A stretch of DNA of 64,000 nt from Jacaranda mimosifolia (Eukaryota; Streptophyta; Magnoliopsida; Lamiales; Bignoniaceae). Each line of letters starts with the position of its first letter. The stretch's first letter is position 1. The notes under the pieces are model-generated. The model was not told the DNA's origin and did not search any database. It was given only the letters and a program-made list of their open reading frames with translations. Of the stretch, positions 60,338 to 64,000 are shown in pieces. Location of the stretch: positions 14,205,968 to 14,269,967 of the forward strand of contig CM032129.1 in assembly GCA_018894105.1 (NCBI GenBank), read 5' to 3'. Made by a program: the position numbers and the translations under genes.

Positions 60338-62552
60338 ATTAGAATTTTGAGTTTTTTAATTCAATTAAAAAATTATCGTTGTTTATTTATTTTCATATTT
60401 TATTTTAATACGATTAACTTATCAATTATAACTAAAATATCATGTTGTGTTTATCCAAAATTACAATATAGATTTTTATCTCATAAGATAATTCAAAACA
60501 TATCTATAATCATATTTTTTTATCTCACTAAATAAGTTTATCATTTAAAAAATATTTTATAAGCACCATGTCAAGTACTCTTATCACAAAATCCCATCTT
60601 ATAAGTTTAATTTATCACAAGATTAATAGATAAATATTTCATTTATTTTATATGTAAATTTTTTTATTCCACAATTATTCTTTTTACATTTTATTTCTAC
60701 ATTATTTGTAGAATAATTCTATATTTTTAATTGTAGGATCTCTTTCACCAATTAGCATAATATAATGATGTTTCTTTTTTTTTTCTAGTCAATTTAAAAT
60801 TCATTTCAGAAAGTTTTTATTAGTTTTTTTATAACACATCTTTATATTATTTTTATTCTAAATCAATTCGATATTTTCTAATATATTTAAATATTTTATC
60901 AACGTTATTACTTTATTATTTCCTCAATGTTTATTTAAAATTAAAGTTCTGATGACCAATTTAGAATTGTAATTTTTATATTACTTAAAAGCATTAGTAT
61001 GCAGTACTTTTTTTATTTCAATTAATTATATTTTATGTATTTATTTTCAATACTATTTTCAAATATTTTTGTATGTTCTTATAAGAATTTATCTTTGATA
61101 TTAAAATTTTATTTTACTATTATTTTAGTTGCAGCTCTCTCGATTTATCTATATAAAATAATTATATAAACTTCGTATTTGAGTAATGTACCTCGAATAA
61201 TGTGATGTCATGAAATATTTAAAAATATTATAAGTTTATTAAGTTGTTGAAATTATTTTAATTATCTATCAAATAAATGAAGAAATACTATTTATTTTTC
61301 ATAAAATATTCATTAAATTTCTTAGCACTTGATTTACCTATTTCTAATTATGTGCATATAAGAAAGAATTTTTTATTTTTTTTATATAATATCATTTACT
61401 TTGATAAGTTTATTGGTTGAATCTTTACTTATTTGTAATATTTTTTATAAGAAAATCACTTTATTTCTCTTCAATAAATAAATTATTTATAAAAAATTAT
61501 GTACATACAACTAAAAATCAAAATTTCTTTGCTAAGTAAATACTTTTATACAGTTGATATATTTCATATTTAGTGATTTATATTCACTCTGATAATATTA
61601 ACTATAAAAAATTAAATGGATACACGAATTAATAAAATTATCTAATAAATATAAGATCTAAAAAATTTTAACTTATTTTTTCATTTAAAGAGGCAGAAGT
61701 TTTAAATTCATTATGCATTTTTATCCAGAAAAGCTTAAAATTTATCCAAAAATAGAGTTGACAACTAAGTTATTTCAAAACAACCAATTTTTCACATTTA
61801 ATAAATCCTTTTATATTTATATAGATATAATCACTTTATTTTTAGTTTAAGTAAGAAAATATTCAATTATTTCTAAGCAAAAAATTGTTAAATAAATAAA
61901 AGAATATTCAATCATTTAATCAAATAAATTATTTTTATTTATTAATTAAATAATTATTTTCTAGACAACTTAGAATTTATATATATAACTTTTATATAAT
62001 TTATATCAAATATCCTTCAAAAGTAAAATTAAAATACTTAACAATCATAATTATCTCTTAATATCATGACTTATTTAAAAAAAATTATAACTTATTTATT
62101 ACTTATGAAAGAGATAAACAAATATTATATAAAATATCAAATCGTCACTTCTTTATTAAAGAGTTAGAAGTGTGAGAAATGAATAATTATAAATTAACTA
62201 TATGCAAATCCTTAATTTATCAAGGTCTCCAAAGTTTAATTCCTTTACGATAATACTTTTTTAGATATGTGAAATATTTTTTAGGTAAAATTATATATAT
62301 ATATATATAATATAACAAATAATTTCATTGAATAATTTGTTTCAAATATAAACATTACTTCCTACAATAGTTATAAATTCTAAACTTTTTTTTAATTATT
62401 ATTTTAAATCATTTTAATTTTTTAGCAATATAATAATGGAGAACTCATTTTCAATTATTAGAAATAAATTCTTTTATATGAGACATATATAGTTGACATA
62501 GTCAAAAAAATTTAAAAGCTTGATAAATGACCATTTAAATAGCAAATGATAT

Positions 62553-63740
62553 TGATGAGGGTAAAAACTGTATATACTTGGATTGGGATAGATCAGGGTG
62601 TGTTGACATGTTTGGTCGAGTAACAGATAGCTGGGCTGAGTTCTGCAATCATGAGTAAATGTCAAGCTAGCGAGGTGCCCCCGGCTATGGCACTCCGACA
62701 CTCAAGTCAGTGTGAGAATGACCAAATAAGACGAGCAACAGAGTGAGGGCTTTGTAGTATAGAATGGCATACCTTGCGAGAGGCTATCAATAGGGTATTT
62801 ATAACCTTCCCCCAGTGATTGATATGTCCAAGATGCCTTTAACATCAATGAAAGGCTCTTGTCCTTACATGGGAAGTTTTAGGACACCTCACAGGTTGAT
62901 ACTATTTCAGGTGGCCTTATCTCCATCATTTATAGATAGGGTAGTACACTAATAGTGTGCTCCCTGCCCTGGCACAACAGCCAAGGTGGTACAGGGGGAG
63001 GCACATGCCATTAATGTGGAGGCATGCCGCCTGTCAAGGCATTAAATGCGGTAGAGAAAAGATTATGCAGTCAGTCAACCTGCTTGGTCAACAAGATGAG
63101 TCGACTTCAGAACTGGTTCTGGACATGCCAAAAGACTGATAGGTGCAGTGGTCGAACACTCTAGTCGTGACGGTCGAGCGTCACTCTCATCGAGATGATA
63201 GGGCATCTGGCCCATTTCGATGTCATCAGTTGCTCAGCATGCCGTGCAAAGGAGTGTGAGAGTTTGATCCAAGTTGATAATGTGATTAGGCTCCAAGGAT
63301 GAAGCGGGCCTGGTGATGTGCTCTTGGGTCGATCGCCTTTGGGCTGGACCTATTGGGCCATCCTCTATCATGAGTCCCCCCCACTTTCGAGTGCTGATCG
63401 AGAGTTTCAACGAGAGGGAAATAGGAGTAGTATAAGAAATTCGAAACTGGGCCTTCTCGGCGAGTGACCGAAAGAGTTAACCAAGGTTTAGGGCATTTAA
63501 TGTGACTGTTACATTGTGTCAGGTGGAGCGTCAAACAGCGGTTATGCAATTATTACAGTCACTTGGGGTTCTACGCATTGTGCCCTATAAATGACGCTGT
63601 AAAAATTTTCATTTTTACATTTATAGCATCGCGTGAGGTCAACCCAAGCATTTTACTACAATAAGCGATCTACTTCCAAACACTCATATCACGTAAGTGT
63701 GTCTTAACTATTTCTCCTTGATATTTATAAAATAGCAATT
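62553..63740 (+). promoter_or_regulatory. Possible LTR or promoter region of the right-edge element
   Basis: Composition changes abruptly at the end of the palindrome: GC and CpG are clearly higher. It starts TGATGAGGGTAAAAACTG, which would suit an LTR start. A TATA box CTATAAAT is at 63585-63592. A splice-donor-like CACGTAAGTG lies at about 63690-63699, about 100 bp downstream of the TATA box. ORFs at 62957-63139 and 63286-63549 (minus) have no recognised domain. Whether this is an LTR or a host-gene promoter cannot be settled without the sequence to the right. Confidence 0.4.
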
Positions 63741-64000
63741 ATGTTGAGGGTTTATGGGGATGATGAGAGTAATCGGGGGAGCAATAGTGAAGCTACCAGG
63801 TCATATAGGCTTCTGATTAGCCATGGGAAAGGTTCGACTAGCGAATATGAGGGCTCATCAAGTGACAGCTCGACCTCGAGTGACTCTAGCAATGAGCGGG
63901 TCAATGTTGGGGTTGAGGCTGGTCCGAGCGAACCTCTGGTGTCACGAGATCAGCTGTTTACCCCCAATCACTACAATGAGATTAGGTCTGAGGTCATAGA
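63741..64000 (+). CDS. Open frame running off the window, unknown protein
   Basis: ATG at 63741, no stop in the remaining 86 codons. The translation begins MLRVYGDDESNRGSNSEA and is acidic and Ser-rich (a run with 'EGSSSDSSTSSDSSNE' at about residues 37-52), so it is probably a disordered N-terminus. A TATA box lies about 150 bp upstream. Codons are GC-richer than any other frame in the window, and there is no lesion, so this is either a young retroelement gag or a host gene. I do not recognise a family from this fragment. The start is the first ATG after the TATA box. Confidence 0.45.
   Translation, partial: MLRVYGDDESNRGSNSEATRSYRLLISHGKGSTSEYEGSSSDSSTSSDSSNERVNVGVEAGPSEPLVSRDQLFTPNHYNEIRSEVI

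Larger units (their letters stand above)
54345..62552. mobile_element. Large palindromic (foldback) element
   Basis: The right arm (about 60338-62552) is an inverted copy of the left arm (about 54345-60288, less two nested solo LTRs). Matching pairs across the arms: 54392-54450 with 62405-62500, 54999-55075 with about 61790-61860, 56790-57010 with 61145-61370, and 60150-60288 with 60338-60450. The loop is about 50 bp. Outer ends read, on both sides, TGATATCATTTG/CAATATCATTTG and then CTATTTAAATG-like sequence. No transposase is visible. The arms diverge by scattered substitutions and small indels. Confidence 0.8.

Overview
This window is gene-poor plant nuclear DNA, almost certainly pericentromeric or otherwise heterochromatic sequence from a flowering plant, probably a dicot. 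I base this on the element types present: Ty3/gypsy elements of Tekay-like and Tat-like character, SIRE-like and other Ty1/copia elements, CACTA-type ends, an endogenous caulimovirid, and a piece of plastid ribosomal-operon DNA. The species cannot be named from the sequence. I find no intact host gene. Nearly every recognisable coding stretch is a retroelement or pararetrovirus relic with stops and frameshifts. The one exception is an open frame that runs off the right edge (63741-64000).

Left third (1-18.5 kb). A truncated minus-strand Tekay-like LTR (1-1708) abuts an endogenous pararetrovirus (1709-6187, continued at 16955-18555). The viral order is protease, RT/RNase H, second ORF, intergenic region, Met-tRNA primer site, ORF1 start, movement protein. 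This order is circularly permuted or tandem. The movement-protein frame is split by a solo LTR (6188-16954) flanked by a perfect 5-bp duplication, CAAAC. That solo LTR was itself entered by a minus-strand SIRE-like copia (9033-16699).

Middle (18.5-45 kb). An AT-rich tract carries a half copy of a foldback element (21290-22960). It is followed by two Tat-like gypsy internal regions (23.6-26.7 kb and 38.6-52.2 kb) that appear to share a middle LTR (37690-38040). The first has a 41-bp minisatellite in its 3' UTR. Between them lies a Tekay-like gypsy (26674-37566) that keeps gag but lacks pol. Its 3' LTR holds plastid DNA (rrn5 and trnR-ACG) joined to a MITE-like repeat. The second Tat copy has gag, RT, RNase H and integrase relics, a CACTA-derived insertion in the integrase, and an antisense ORF.

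Right third (45-64 kb). A copia element with both LTRs and TSD CTTTA (45195-51632) sits inside the Tat antisense ORF. AT-rich DNA follows, then a very large palindromic foldback (54345-62552). Its arms are about 2.2-2.3 kb around a loop of about 50 bp, and two solo LTRs have been inserted into the left arm only. The last 1.4 kb is GC-richer, has a TATA box and splice-donor-like sequence, and opens into an uninterrupted acidic, serine-rich reading frame.

Relative order from nesting: pararetrovirus, then the Tekay-like solo LTR, then the SIRE copia; Tat, then the Tekay-like element, then the plastid insert; Tat, then the CACTA and copia insertions; foldback, then its solo LTRs.
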